Source: Hyphomonadaceae bacterium (GTDB taxonomy: Bacteria; Pseudomonadota; Alphaproteobacteria; Rhizobiales; Hyphomicrobiaceae). From it: a stretch of DNA of 64,000 nucleotides. Shown piece by piece: positions 41,896 through 51,900 of this stretch; position 1 is the stretch's first letter; each line of letters begins with the position of its first letter. Both the position numbers and the translations under genes were made by a program. The DNA lies in NCBI GenBank assembly GCA_019747815.1, contig JAIEQJ010000021.1, positions 25,476-89,475 on the forward strand. Direction: 5' to 3'. The notes below the pieces were generated by a model. It saw only the letters and a list, made by a program, of their open reading frames with translations, was not told the origin of the DNA and searched no databases.

Positions 41896-43569
41896 TTAAT
41901 GTGTCGATCCAATAACAGCGTCTTTCGGTGCGGCCTGTGCCTGCACCGGTACTGCGCTTGCATTCTCGCTTGAGGTCACTCGTGACTGCGGCAGATCTCG
42001 TATCGCCGGCGACGTAAAGGGTGGCATTGCAAGCATCCATCCGATTGCGGTCATGATCACGATTGAAGCCAGCGCCGTCGAGCGCCACGCCGCCGCCTGA
42101 CGCTGTGCGATGGTCCGTCGGGCTCGCCAATCTTGGCGGGCCTGAAGGTAGGGAATGGCGGCTGCGACCGGGATGCCGAGCCTCTTGGCCAGCGCGTGGA
42201 TGGGATGGGCAGGAAGATGCCTTGCAGAGACTGCGCGTCGCGTTGGTCGCACGAACCAAAGCAACGTCGCCACTTGCAGAGCGAGGTTGATGCCGAGAGC
42301 GGTTTGATAGGCTAAGGGCGGATATTTCTCGGCTTCGATTGGCCAGAGATCCACGACGACGCCGATTCCAACCTGCGCGGCGAAGGCACCGCCGATATGG
42401 AGGAGATTGAGCGCGCCATTGGCGCGACCGGATGCCGACTTGGGGAACAGCTCAGATAGGATGGAAAAACTCAAAACTGTGCCGGCTCCCATGCCGGCGA
42501 TCGCGATCCAAGGAAGCCAAGTCGGGATCGGCCAGCGAAGAACTAATGCGAGCTGCGCAAGCAAGGCAAGCCCAGCGGCAAATGCGAGGGTCGAAGAAAG
42601 CGGGACGCCGCGTCTGCGAAGCCGATCGCCGAAAGTGCCGAGGATCAGCGCGAATGCACTCAGCGCAATCGCCATCACCAGCAGATGCATGACGACGTCT
42701 TGGCGCGGCAGCTCCTCGACATCGGTAAGCCACGGTCCGGCCCATAGGCCCTGCAATGCCCAAGCCGAGCCGATGGTCGTCGCCGAAAGGGGCGCGAGAC
42801 GCCAGAAACGCGCGTCCCGATAGATCGCTCGGATGCTCATACTGGAAGCGGTGGACTCACCTCGTTCGAGACTTGGACGTTCCGGCACGAAAACTAGGAT
42901 AAGCAGTGCCGCTATGGCCGATAGAACCGCCAGAAGCATGAACAATCCGCGCCATCCTACAAATGCGATCAGTATCTCGGCAGGTGCTGTCGCTGTGACT
43001 GCGCCCAAAGTCCCGAAGGCAATGAGCCAGCCATTGGCCAGTGCGATCCGATCGGCAGGGGACCAAAGCACGAGTGCTTTTAGGCCAGCCATCAGTGCAC
43101 CAGCCACGCCGAGACCGATCAGGGCTCTCCCGAGGATCAGGCCGAGGAGATCCTGCGCGCAGGCAAAGGCGGCGGCGCCGATCGCTGCGACTAAGAGGAG
43201 AGTGGCTTGCACGCGGCGTGGCCCGAAGCGATCGAGCCATGAGCCGAGCGGAAGTTGAACCGCGCCGAAGGTTAGGAACAGAATGGCGGTGAGGATGCCG
43301 AGATCAGCGGCAGAGAGCCCAAACTCGCTGACGAGCAGGCCGGAGATCAGCGCATTGATGGTGCGGAAGACGTAACTGAGAAAATAGCCTGCGGCGAACG
43401 GCAGCAGGACGGTCGCGACGAGACGCCAAGTTCGATCGTCATTGATTGGCTTCGCTTCTGACTCCAGAGGCTTGCTCAGAATTCGCGGCAATTCGCCGTC
43501 TGGATCAGCGGCGAGGCCATAGGAGGGCGAAAGGTACGACGTGTGCGCCGATGAGATCACCATATTCAT
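41896..43569 (-). CDS. MFS transporter with C-terminal extra membrane segment
   Basis: A 557-residue protein. Residues about 45-445 form a 12-helix major facilitator core with a motif-A-like loop GSWLDRFGPRRVQ between helices 2 and 3. A further ~110 residues follow: a basic cytosolic stretch (QARQDWRARRTIAQRQAAAW), one more hydrophobic segment (ALASIVIMTAIGWMLAMPP) and a Ser/Ala/Gln tail. The substrate is unknown; anion:cation-symporter-like or drug export are both possible. It lies 6 nt after the thioesterase gene inside the conjugation operon, so it looks like cargo. Confidence 0.8.
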   Translation of the reverse strand: MNMVISSAHTSYLSPSYGLAADPDGELPRILSKPLESEAKPINDDRTWRLVATVLLPFAAGYFLSYVFRTINALISGLLVSEFGLSAADLGILTAILFLTFGAVQLPLGSWLDRFGPRRVQATLLLVAAIGAAAFACAQDLLGLILGRALIGLGVAGALMAGLKALVLWSPADRIALANGWLIAFGTLGAVTATAPAEILIAFVGWRGLFMLLAVLSAIAALLILVFVPERPSLERGESTASSMSIRAIYRDARFWRLAPLSATTIGSAWALQGLWAGPWLTDVEELPRQDVVMHLLVMAIALSAFALILGTFGDRLRRRGVPLSSTLAFAAGLALLAQLALVLRWPIPTWLPWIAIAGMGAGTVLSFSILSELFPKSASGRANGALNLLHIGGAFAAQVGIGVVVDLWPIEAEKYPPLAYQTALGINLALQVATLLWFVRPTRRAVSARHLPAHPIHALAKRLGIPVAAAIPYLQARQDWRARRTIAQRQAAAWRSTALASIVIMTAIGWMLAMPPFTSPAIRDLPQSRVTSSENASAVPVQAQAAPKDAVIGSTH

Positions 43570-43575
43570 GCGGAG

Positions 43576-44076
43576 CTACACCTCTCGTCCCGGCCATGGA
43601 GTGCAGAATGCCTCGAGCGCACGTGATGTTTCCGGAGGCAGAGGCTCCGCGCGGCGCGTCGTGCGATTCATGAGCACGACGGTAGATCTGGCAATGGCGG
43701 CGCAGCGTTCATCGACGAACAACGCCTGGGTTATCACCAGCGAGGTGCGGCCAACATGCTCACATCGCGAACCGATGACGACGCTGCCCGGCCATCGCAT
43801 TTCGCCGAGAAAGTCGATCTCGAGTCGCGCGATGACGAATTGGCCGTCGATCGGCAGTGGGACACGGTTTGGATCGTGAAGAAGCTCCATGCGCGCGTTC
43901 TGGCAGCATACGGCAAACACGGCATTGGAGATGTGGCCGTTGCAGTCCGTATCGGCGAAGCGCAGCTTCTCCGTTGTGCGGAGTGGATAGTCCTCGAGGC
44001 TAGGACGCAGGCGGCCGCGCTCCCCTTCCGGCAATGACCGGTGAATGGCGCTCTTGATGGCATCGGAGGGTGACAT
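43576..44076 (-). CDS. Hot-dog acyl-CoA thioesterase (4-hydroxybenzoyl-CoA thioesterase-like)
   Basis: A 166-residue single hot-dog-fold protein. The active-site segment LRFADTDCNGHISNAVF (about 39-55) matches the D-x-D-x-x-GHxxN pattern of the YbgC/4HBT class. Cytoplasmic; substrate not predictable. It is 4 nt after DUF736 and 6 nt before the MFS gene, implying co-expression with the transporter and conjugation genes, which is odd for a housekeeping thioesterase. Confidence 0.8.
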   Translation of the reverse strand: MSPSDAIKSAIHRSLPEGERGRLRPSLEDYPLRTTEKLRFADTDCNGHISNAVFAVCCQNARMELLHDPNRVPLPIDGQFVIARLEIDFLGEMRWPGSVVIGSRCEHVGRTSLVITQALFVDERCAAIARSTVVLMNRTTRRAEPLPPETSRALEAFCTPWPGREV

Positions 44077-44080
44077 CGGC

Positions 44081-44401
44081 TCAGGCCCCCTCCGGCTTGT
44101 CGCGGCGCCAGATCAGCCGGGCCGTCCCGTCCTCAGCTGCTTCCGTGAGGATCGCCCATATGGGCTGAGGCCATCCTGGATCGTCGAGGCGCACGCGCAG
44201 ATAGCTCTGGTCCGTGCCCTGCTTGATCCGACGCCACACCGCGCCGATCTCGGTGGCGCCGAGCATCACGCGGAAATCCGGTGCGCTTTCACTCTCCTTG
44301 CGGTCATTGGCGACAATCTTCACCCGTGCGTTCATGGTGATCGTGTGAATGGTGCCGGCGTAGCCGTCGTTGACGGCCGAGAAAACCCCGATGACGGCCA
44401 T
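44081..44401 (-). CDS. DUF736 family protein
   Basis: A 106-residue protein starting MAVIGVFSAVNDGYAGTIHT, with GAVWRRIKQGTDQSYLRVRLDDP and PIWAILTE (in parts): the DUF736 pattern. The family is nearly confined to alphaproteobacterial integrative/conjugative elements and plasmids and is usually adjacent to trb genes. No biochemical function is established. Confidence 0.88.
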   Translation of the reverse strand: MAVIGVFSAVNDGYAGTIHTITMNARVKIVANDRKESESAPDFRVMLGATEIGAVWRRIKQGTDQSYLRVRLDDPGWPQPIWAILTEAAEDGTARLIWRRDKPEGA

Positions 44402-44417
44402 ACTCTGCTCTCCTTGG

Positions 44418-45686
44418 TCAGTTGGCAGTGAGGATGGATGCGCCGCGGTAGGGGCGCAGGATGATGTCCTTGTGGACGATGACGCGCAGCGGCCAACCCG
44501 GTCGGACGGTAATGGTCGGCTGAACGTTGAGGTGGCGTTCGACGAGTCGCTGGCCAGCGCGGTTGGTCGTCGACTGCGTCGAGAGCTGGAGCGCTCGGAT
44601 GAGGTCGCTGTCGCCGGAGTTGCCGAAGACGAGCTCGCTGCCGACGCCGATCACGGTTGCGAGCGCGACGCCTTTCAGCAATTGCCAGGTGTGCAGATCG
44701 ACCTGATCGGCGAGTCCGGCATAACCGCCGGTGTCGGTCGCCGGCAGATTGTCGATGACGACGGAGGATCCATCCGGCAGGATGATGCGCTGCCAGATGA
44801 CGAGGGCGCGCTCCTGGCCGAATGCGACGACGTTGTCATACTTGCCGATCAGGCGGGATCCTTGCGGGATGAGCAGAAGGCGGCCCGAAACGGTATCGAA
44901 AATGTTCTCCGTCACCTGGGCGATGACAAAGCCCGGCAGGCCGGAGTTGAGACCGGTAACGAGGCTGGCGGCGATGACCGTCCCGGCCATCAGCTGATAG
45001 GGCGAGGCCGGCGTTTGCAAGCCGTGCGGATTGTAGATCTCCTTCTCGGGACCTGATCGAAGGAATGTCAGCTTGCGCAGGCTTTCCGTCGCGTCCGTAC
45101 CGGAGGGTTCCAGGCCGCCTGCGGTGAGCGAGCGGGCCTGGTCCGCTGTGCGTAGGGCGGTCAACGCACCAGATTCGCCGGCGCTTGTTGCCGATCTTGG
45201 TTGAGTGATCGGCTCGGCACGGGATGTGCTCTCCTGCGGCGGCGCCTTCAATTGAAGACGGAAGAAGACTTGGGATTCCCGTGCCTGACCGGCCATGCGG
45301 GCGAGCCGCGCCCGCTCCACCTGCTCGGCCTGATCAATCGGATCTGCGTCGGTCTCGGTCAGTTGCGGGATTCCCGATGGCGGCCGTACCGGCTCGGGCG
45401 GCCGCTTCGTGCGCACGCCGTCATAGGTCGCCGGCAGCCGTGCGAGGCTCTCGGAGATCGGCTTGTTCTCGACGTTGATGAGCTCACGCGGTGCGCCGAC
45501 GTGGAGCTTCGGCGGTTGCAGCGCGACCAGCACCAGAAAAGATACCAGCAGGAGCACCACGGCCGCGCCGCCGAACATGACCTTGCGATTGATCCGGGTC
45601 ACCGGTTGCGGCCTTGCGCGCAACTCGAGCGTCTCCCGCGCCACCTTCTCCGCCTCGGCCTTCTTGTCGGGTTCGGTCTCGCTCAT
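44418..45686 (-). CDS. trbI: Conjugal transfer protein TrbI (VirB10-like)
   Basis: A 422-residue inner-membrane/periplasm-spanning T4SS scaffold. One transmembrane helix at about 38-57, a proline-rich periplasmic stretch (RPPEPVRPPSGIPQ), and the C-terminal VirB10 beta-barrel domain (LLIPQGSRLIGKYDN, GLADQVDLHTW, GVGSELVFG). The ATG overlaps the trbG TGA by 4 nt. Confidence 0.95.
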   Translation of the reverse strand: MSETEPDKKAEAEKVARETLELRARPQPVTRINRKVMFGGAAVVLLLVSFLVLVALQPPKLHVGAPRELINVENKPISESLARLPATYDGVRTKRPPEPVRPPSGIPQLTETDADPIDQAEQVERARLARMAGQARESQVFFRLQLKAPPQESTSRAEPITQPRSATSAGESGALTALRTADQARSLTAGGLEPSGTDATESLRKLTFLRSGPEKEIYNPHGLQTPASPYQLMAGTVIAASLVTGLNSGLPGFVIAQVTENIFDTVSGRLLLIPQGSRLIGKYDNVVAFGQERALVIWQRIILPDGSSVVIDNLPATDTGGYAGLADQVDLHTWQLLKGVALATVIGVGSELVFGNSGDSDLIRALQLSTQSTTNRAGQRLVERHLNVQPTITVRPGWPLRVIVHKDIILRPYRGASILTAN

Positions 45687-46681
45687 GAGCGCGTCTCCCG
45701 CCAGACGGCATCCGTGCGGACAATGCGCACGACGCGCTGTGGCGCCGTGCCGAGACGCAGCTCGGCGGCGGCGAACAGACGATCGACGATGTAGGTCGTG
45801 CCGCGTACGCGGTAGTTCACGAGCGCGGACTTGCCGTCCGGGCCGATAACGAACAGCGGCGGCGCTTCGCTCTGAGCGAGGCCAGACGGGAACTGGATGT
45901 AGACCTTGGCACCGTCGTCGAAGACCTGGCGCGGCTTCCACGGCGCGTCGCCTTCGATGCGATAGCGGAAGCGGAGCTGGTCGATGTTGACGCCGGCGTC
46001 CGCGACGGAAGCCAGCGAGGCGGCGGCTTCATCGCGCTGCTTGCGCAAGGAGATGAGCTCGGCGGCAGGATAGGTCCACGACACCGAGGCCATGTAGGTC
46101 TTGTCGCTCGAGCGCATCTCGAGGTGATAGGTGCGCCGGTCCGTCGTGATGACGAGATTGGTCTCGAGGTCGGCGCCGACGGGCTTCACCAGGATGTGGA
46201 CGTTCGCATCCTTGCCCTCGCCGCTGGTCGTGTCACCGACCACCCATCGCACGGTATCGCCGGCCGAGACCGAGACGAGCTTCTCCCCCGCCTCGAGCGC
46301 GATGTCGGTCACCTGATTGACGGCGGCGTAGAGCTGGTAGAGCGCGCCCTTGGTGTAGGGATAGACCTGGATGGCATTGATATAGCCGTCCTTGACCGGC
46401 TCGAGACGCGCCGCGGCGTTAGCCCCCGCCACACGCTCCGACGGCGAACGGGTGTCCTTCTCCTTCTCGGGCCCCTTGCCGACAGGTTTGAGCTGACCGG
46501 GAAGAGGAAGCGGCGTTGGCACCTCGACATAGCGGACAGGCGGTTTCGGTTCCGGGTCGCGTCGTGCGGCCAGGGCCGGGCTGTCGAGGATCGGGATCTC
46601 CGGCACCTTGATGCTGTTGGCGCAGGCACCGAGGCCGGCCGACGACATCAGAACGATCCCTAAGCAGCGCAGCTTGCTCAT
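45683..46681 (-). CDS. trbG: Conjugal transfer protein TrbG (VirB9-like lipoprotein)
   Basis: A 332-residue outer-membrane-complex subunit. Signal peptide with lipobox-like LGAC (cysteine near residue 20); N-terminal VirB9 domain (IQVYPYTKGALYQLYAAVNQ, VSAGDTVRWVVGD) and C-terminal domain (NIDQLRFRYRIEGDAPWKPR, VFDDGAKVYIQFP). Overlaps trbF and trbI by 4 nt each. Confidence 0.95.
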   Translation of the reverse strand: MSKLRCLGIVLMSSAGLGACANSIKVPEIPILDSPALAARRDPEPKPPVRYVEVPTPLPLPGQLKPVGKGPEKEKDTRSPSERVAGANAAARLEPVKDGYINAIQVYPYTKGALYQLYAAVNQVTDIALEAGEKLVSVSAGDTVRWVVGDTTSGEGKDANVHILVKPVGADLETNLVITTDRRTYHLEMRSSDKTYMASVSWTYPAAELISLRKQRDEAAASLASVADAGVNIDQLRFRYRIEGDAPWKPRQVFDDGAKVYIQFPSGLAQSEAPPLFVIGPDGKSALVNYRVRGTTYIVDRLFAAAELRLGTAPQRVVRIVRTDAVWRETRS

Positions 46682-47376
46682 TTGGACTCTCCGGTGGTGA
46701 CGTCCTGCGACCAGTTGAAGGCGTGCACATAAATGCCGAGTGGGTTCTTGCGCACCGCGTCGACGGTTCGCGGTGGGGTGATGACGATCGAGAAGAGCCC
46801 CGTAAGGCGCTTGGTATCCCTCACCGCCCCGCCCTCGAACGTGCGTTCCAGCCAGCGCACCTGGAACGAGGTGTCCGAGGCGCGCACCACGCTCGTCACG
46901 TCGACGGCGACAGTCTGCCGGCCGACGCGCGAGAAGGGATCGATCTCGCGGGCGTACTCGTTGAGCGTGACCGCGGCCTTGTCGGTCACGAAGTCGTAGG
47001 CCTTGAGCCAGTTCTGGCGGACGACGACAGGATCGATCGAGAGCGCGCGGACATGATCGACGAAGCGCGACAGATGAAAGGCGATATGCGCATCGCTTGG
47101 CGTATAGGTCTCGGTGGCCGGGCCGACGGCACGGGTGCCGCCGCGCGAATCGACTTCGACGATGTAGGGCACGACTGCGCCCGTTCTCCCGATCCAGAGT
47201 AGGATGGCGGCGAGTAAGAGGGAAAGCCCGAGGCTGCCGACGGCGACGAGGCGCCAGTTGTGCGCCTGTACGCGCGCGCTGCCAATGCGCTCGTCCCAGG
47301 CCTGCGCGGCCTTCTGGTACGGCGTTACAGGTTCCGGTGTCTCGCCATAGCGCAAGGTCGATCGCTTGAAGGCCAT
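46678..47376 (-). CDS. trbF: Conjugal transfer protein TrbF (VirB8-like)
   Basis: A 232-residue bitopic protein: cytoplasmic N-terminus with YQKAAQAWDERIGSARVQAH, one membrane helix about 42-64, periplasmic VirB8 NTF2-like domain (VDHVRALSIDPVVVRQNWLK). Inner-membrane assembly factor of the T4SS. Confidence 0.95.
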   Translation of the reverse strand: MAFKRSTLRYGETPEPVTPYQKAAQAWDERIGSARVQAHNWRLVAVGSLGLSLLLAAILLWIGRTGAVVPYIVEVDSRGGTRAVGPATETYTPSDAHIAFHLSRFVDHVRALSIDPVVVRQNWLKAYDFVTDKAAVTLNEYAREIDPFSRVGRQTVAVDVTSVVRASDTSFQVRWLERTFEGGAVRDTKRLTGLFSIVITPPRTVDAVRKNPLGIYVHAFNWSQDVTTGESK

Positions 47377-47388
47377 GATCTCCGTCCC

Positions 47389-48672
47389 CTACGATTTGTT
47401 CTTGAGATCGGGGCCGCTGCTCATGCCGGCGCGGTCGCCCTCTCGGAGTGAATGCGCCGCCATCATTCCGGCCTGGGTCATGCGCTGGCGGCGAGCGAGG
47501 CTCTGTGCCCAGGCCGGCGGTCCGGATGCCGGCGCGCTAGCGCCCGAAGCATCGGGACCATTTCCGCCGCTCTCTCCTGACGGCGCCGCATCGCGGTATC
47601 CCTGCGCGGCACCGTGACGATAGGCATCGCGCGCAGGTGCGGCCGCCGATGACGCCATGCGTGATGCCGGGCCAGAGACGGTCGCGCGCGCGACACCTCC
47701 CATGCCACCTGCCTCATAGGCCGCGCCGACACGGCCAGAGAGCGAGGCGGCCGACTTGATCGCCCCACCGGTGATGCGGCTGGTCATACGCGCCGCACCT
47801 GCCGTCGCAATGCCGCCGGCTACAGCCGTCCCGCTGAGCGCGGCCGTGGTCGCAACCGCGGCGCCGGCGCCCAGCTGCGGCGCGCCGCTGATCAGGCCGG
47901 CGGCAATACCGGGCACGAAGATCGCAAGGCCGAACACAGCGATCGCGCCGAGAATGCAGGACGCCGCCTGCGTCAGCGTCACTTCGCCGGTCGGCCGCAT
48001 GACCGTGCCGAAGATCGACGAACCTATGCCGACCACGATCGCCAGCACCATGAGCTTGATGCCCGACGAAATCACGTTGCCGAGCACGCGCTCGGCGAGG
48101 AATGCCGTGTGCCCGAACAGCGCAAACGGCACCAGCACGAATCCCGCCAACACCGTCAGCTTGAACTCGATGATGGTGATGAAAAGCTGCACCGACAGCA
48201 CGAAGAACGCGAGCAGCACGATCACCCAGGCCAGCATCAGCACGGCGATAGTGACGAAATTGGAGAAGAACGTCGTGATGCCGATCAGCTCGCCCGCCTT
48301 CTCGATCAGCGGTTTCGAGGCGGTGAAGCCGGTTGAGGCCACGAACCCCGGCCGCATCAGATCGGCCGACGTCAGCGACGTTCCCGTCGCCTTCAGTCCC
48401 AACCCAGCGAACGACTGGAAGATGATGTCGGCGAGGCTCTGGAAATTCGACAGCAGCAGCGCGAAGAAGCCGACGTACAGTACCTTGCGGATGAGCTGCG
48501 CGACGACATTATCCTCCCCCATCAGCGCCCAGAACAAGCCGGCGAGCGTGATGTCGATCGCAATTAGAATGCTCGTCAGGAACGCCACGTCGCCGGCAAG
48601 CAGCCCGAATCCGCTGTCGATGTACCGGCTGAACGTCGCCGTGAACTGGTCAATGATCGCCAAGTCGTCCAT
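47389..48672 (-). CDS. trbL: Conjugal transfer protein TrbL (VirB6-like)
   Basis: A 427-residue polytopic protein: N-terminal IIDQFTATFSRYIDSGFGLL then five to seven hydrophobic helices to about residue 290, and a Gly/Ala/Ser-rich, probably disordered cytoplasmic tail (about 295-427). Inner-membrane channel component. Separated from the upstream fused trbE-trbJ by 285 bp holding repeat copy A and no recognisable trbK. Confidence 0.93.
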   Translation of the reverse strand: MDDLAIIDQFTATFSRYIDSGFGLLAGDVAFLTSILIAIDITLAGLFWALMGEDNVVAQLIRKVLYVGFFALLLSNFQSLADIIFQSFAGLGLKATGTSLTSADLMRPGFVASTGFTASKPLIEKAGELIGITTFFSNFVTIAVLMLAWVIVLLAFFVLSVQLFITIIEFKLTVLAGFVLVPFALFGHTAFLAERVLGNVISSGIKLMVLAIVVGIGSSIFGTVMRPTGEVTLTQAASCILGAIAVFGLAIFVPGIAAGLISGAPQLGAGAAVATTAALSGTAVAGGIATAGAARMTSRITGGAIKSAASLSGRVGAAYEAGGMGGVARATVSGPASRMASSAAAPARDAYRHGAAQGYRDAAPSGESGGNGPDASGASAPASGPPAWAQSLARRQRMTQAGMMAAHSLREGDRAGMSSGPDLKNKS

Positions 48673-48789
48673 GCGCTCTCAAGCTCCGGGCAAGGCTCCG
48701 CCGTCGGCAGCAATTGCATTCGCCGGTACTGGTGGTCAGGGGTGGCAGATCAGGTTGCGGCTATCGTCGTCGGAGGCCGCGGCGGTGTC

Positions 48790-48932
48790 GCTGCGCGAGC
48801 GGGCTGCCGCCCGCGCTCGCTTGAGGGACGTGTCCCTCAAACTCCCTCCTTTCTTGAAATTTCAAAAGACGGGTGGTCCGGCGGGTGCCCCGCCGGCTGG
48901 GGTGCGGGGCTGGCCCCGCTCGCGAAGCGACT
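48790..48932. repeat. Serial-hairpin repeat, copy A (trbJ-trbL spacer)
   Basis: Five consecutive inverted repeats in about 143 bp: GCGAGCGGGC/GCCCGCGCTCGC (48795-48820); TTGAGGGAC/GTCCCTCAA, loop GT (48821-48840); TTGAAATTTCAA (48854-48865); CCGGCGGG/CCCGCCGG, loop TGC (48878-48896); GCGGGGC/GCCCCGC, loop TG (48904-48919). The same order of hairpins, opened by GCTGCGCGAGCGGGCT and sharing GACGGGTGGTCCGGCGGGTG in the middle, recurs at 52855-52992. It lies directly after the trbJ stop on the transcribed strand. Confidence 0.85.
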
Positions 48933-48957
48933 ATTGGCGCAAACATCGAGGTTCCTC

Positions 48958-51900
48958 TCATCGGCTTGCGGAGTAGCCGGATCCGGTGCCGACGAAGGAT
49001 TTGAAGCGCTGGCGAGCTTCGTCCTCGGTGGCGAGATCGCGGGCGCGGCTGACGGTTTCTGCGCGATGTTGCGCGGCGAGCAGTCCTTGCAGGGAGAGGG
49101 ACTGTTTGACGGCGAGGCTGGTGAGTTCGTTACCGGCCTGGGTGGCCTCGAGTGCGCCTACTGCGTTGCGGGATCGCGTCATGGCGTCACCGAGCAGGCG
49201 CGTGTCGGTTTCGATGCCGTCGGCGATCTGGCCTTGCAGGAGAGCGGCGCGTTTGAGGCCGGCGTATTCCTCGTCCCATCGTGCCTTGGCATTGCGCAGC
49301 ACGTCGTTGGACGAGAGCGCGGCTGAGAGCTGAGTCGGGAAGAGCCACTCGTAGCTGGCCTGCGTCTGCTGGAGATTCAGCGCTAGACCGTTGCCGGCGC
49401 GGAGCTGCGTTTGGATGGCAGTCAGCGTGCGTTGGAGGTCGGGGGACAGGGTGCTTCCGAGGCGCGTCAGGTTCTGATCCATGCGCAAGATCATCTGCGC
49501 CTGATTTTGCAAGGCCCGCACCTGGTTGTTGATCTGCTCCAGCGCACGGGCTGCCGACAGCAGGTTCTGCTGGTAGTTCGCGGGGTCAAACACCGTCAGC
49601 GCGTGCGCATTGGGCGAGATGGCGGTGCTTGCCAGGAGAGCCAGCGCGATCGCCGTAAGAATCCCGCGTGCCGCGCGCCGGCGCGCAGCGCGGTTGGGCT
49701 TGGCCGCTAAGGGGAGTGGCGCCAGGCGCTCCAGCAGATCGTCGCGGGTTGCTGCAGTCGGCACCGGTTCCGGCGCTCCAACCGCTTCCGGGGTGTCGGA
49801 TTGCGGTGGCGACACTGTCGGCGGGATTCGCGGCAGTGGCGGCGGTGTAGTCCGCGGGCGCTGCGCGCCCGGGAAGGAAGTGAGCAGGTTGGCTGCCCAA
49901 TCGAGACCTTTGGCACGCAGGAAGGCGTCGGCAAAGCTCGCGTCCGGCGTCTCTGCATCAACGCGCTCGATGAGCTTCTGGTCTTCGGGAGATGACGATG
50001 CGGTGAGTGCGAGGGCGATGGGACCGAGGCCGAGCTCGAACAGTCGGTTGCCTTGGGCGGATTGCACGTAGTAGTCCCGCTTGGGTGTAGCGAGACCGAG
50101 AATCTCGATCTGGCGACCATTGAGGCCGAAGCGTTCGTAGACGGCACGCGCCTGCGGCTCGAGGGCGCGATCGTTGGGCAGGAAGATGCGTGTCGGGCAG
50201 CTTTCGATGAGCGCCGGCGCGATCACCGAGCGCTCGATGTCGGCGAGCGATTGCGTGGCGAACAGCACCGCGACATTCTTCTTGCGCAGGGTCTTCAGCC
50301 ATTCGCGAATGCGGGCTGCAAACATCGGCTCGTCCAAGAAGGTCCAGGCTTCGTCGAGCACAAGGAGCGTCGGCCGGCCTTCGAAGCGTGCCTCGAGGCG
50401 ATGGAACAGATACGTGAGCACGGGCGGAATCAGCCGCTTGTGCTGCATGAGCGGCTCCATTTCCACATGCAACACATCGCTCAACGCTAGATTTTCGATG
50501 GCGCCATCGAGCAGGCGGCCATAGGGACCATCGAGCGTGTACGGTGCCAGCGCCTGACCGAGGGCTTTGGACTGCACGAGCACAGCAAGACCGGTCAGCG
50601 TGCGTTCCGCTTTCGGCGCAGAAGCAAGGCTCTTCAAGGCGGTCCACAGCGCATCCTTGATCTCTGGCGTGATCGATACGCCCTCGTTGGTGACGAGACC
50701 ACTGATCCATTCGAGTGCGAATGCGAGCTCGCCAGGCTCGTCGATGCTCGCGAGCGGCTGGAGGGACAGCGTGCCCTCGAGGCCGAGCTCGATGCTCTCG
50801 CCGCCCATGGCAAGGGACGCCGCGCGCGCCGATCGGCCGCGATCGAAGATCGCCACCTGCGCGCCGATGAAGCGGCGGAACTGCATGGCCAGCAGGGAGA
50901 GCAGTACGGACTTGCCGGAGCCGGTCGGGCCGACCACGAAGGCGTGGCCGACGTCACCACTGTGCAGATCGAGGCGGAAGGGCGTCGCACCCCGCGTCTC
51001 CGTCATCATCAGCGGCGGCGCATCGAGATGCTGGTTACGCTCCGGCCCCGCCCACACCGCAGAGACCGGCATCATGTGTGCCAGGTTCAAGGTGTGCACG
51101 ATCGGTTGGCGTACGTTGGCATAGGGGTTGCCGGGCAGCGAGCCGAGCCACGCCTCGACGGCATTCAAGGTCTCGCGAATGGTCGTGAAGCCGCGGCCGT
51201 TGATGATGCGCTCCAGCGCCAGCAGCTTTTCGTCAGCTCGTTTGGGATCGGCATCGCCGACGACGAGTGTCGTCGTCAGGTAGCCGAACGCGACGTCGTC
51301 GGCACCAAGCTCCTGCAACGCCTCGTCGGCATCGGCGGCCTTGTTGTCGGCATCGGAATCGACGAGCGTGGTCTCGCGGTTGAACATGACCTCGCGCAGG
51401 ACCGCGGCAACGGATTTCCGCTTGGCGAACCACTGGCGCCGGAGCTTGATGAGCTGCTTGTTGGCCTGGATCTTGTCGAGCGCGATCCAACGGGTTGTCC
51501 AGCGGTACGCAAACCCAAGATCGTTCAGCGCATCGAGCAACCCTGGTGTCGTCGTGTTCGGGAAGCCGGTCACGGTCAGCAGGCGCAGGTGCTTACGCCC
51601 GAGTTTCGGCTCGACGCCGCCGAGGAAGGGCGTATCGCAAAGGATGGCATCGAGGTGCGTTGGCACGTTCGGCACCGCCACCGGATGGTGCTTATCCGAG
51701 ATCGTGCCGTGAAGGTAGGCCAACGTCTCAGCATCATCGAGCGCTTCCGCCTCGGGCAGGATTGAGGCCAGCAATTCCAGTGCCCGCGTGCTCTCGGTCC
51801 CAAACCAGGCCAGTTGGCCCCAGACATCGGCCTCGTCGCTGTATCCTTCCTGGCGCTCGTAGAGCAGTCGCTCGGCGCGGCCCTGATGCTCCGGCGGCGG

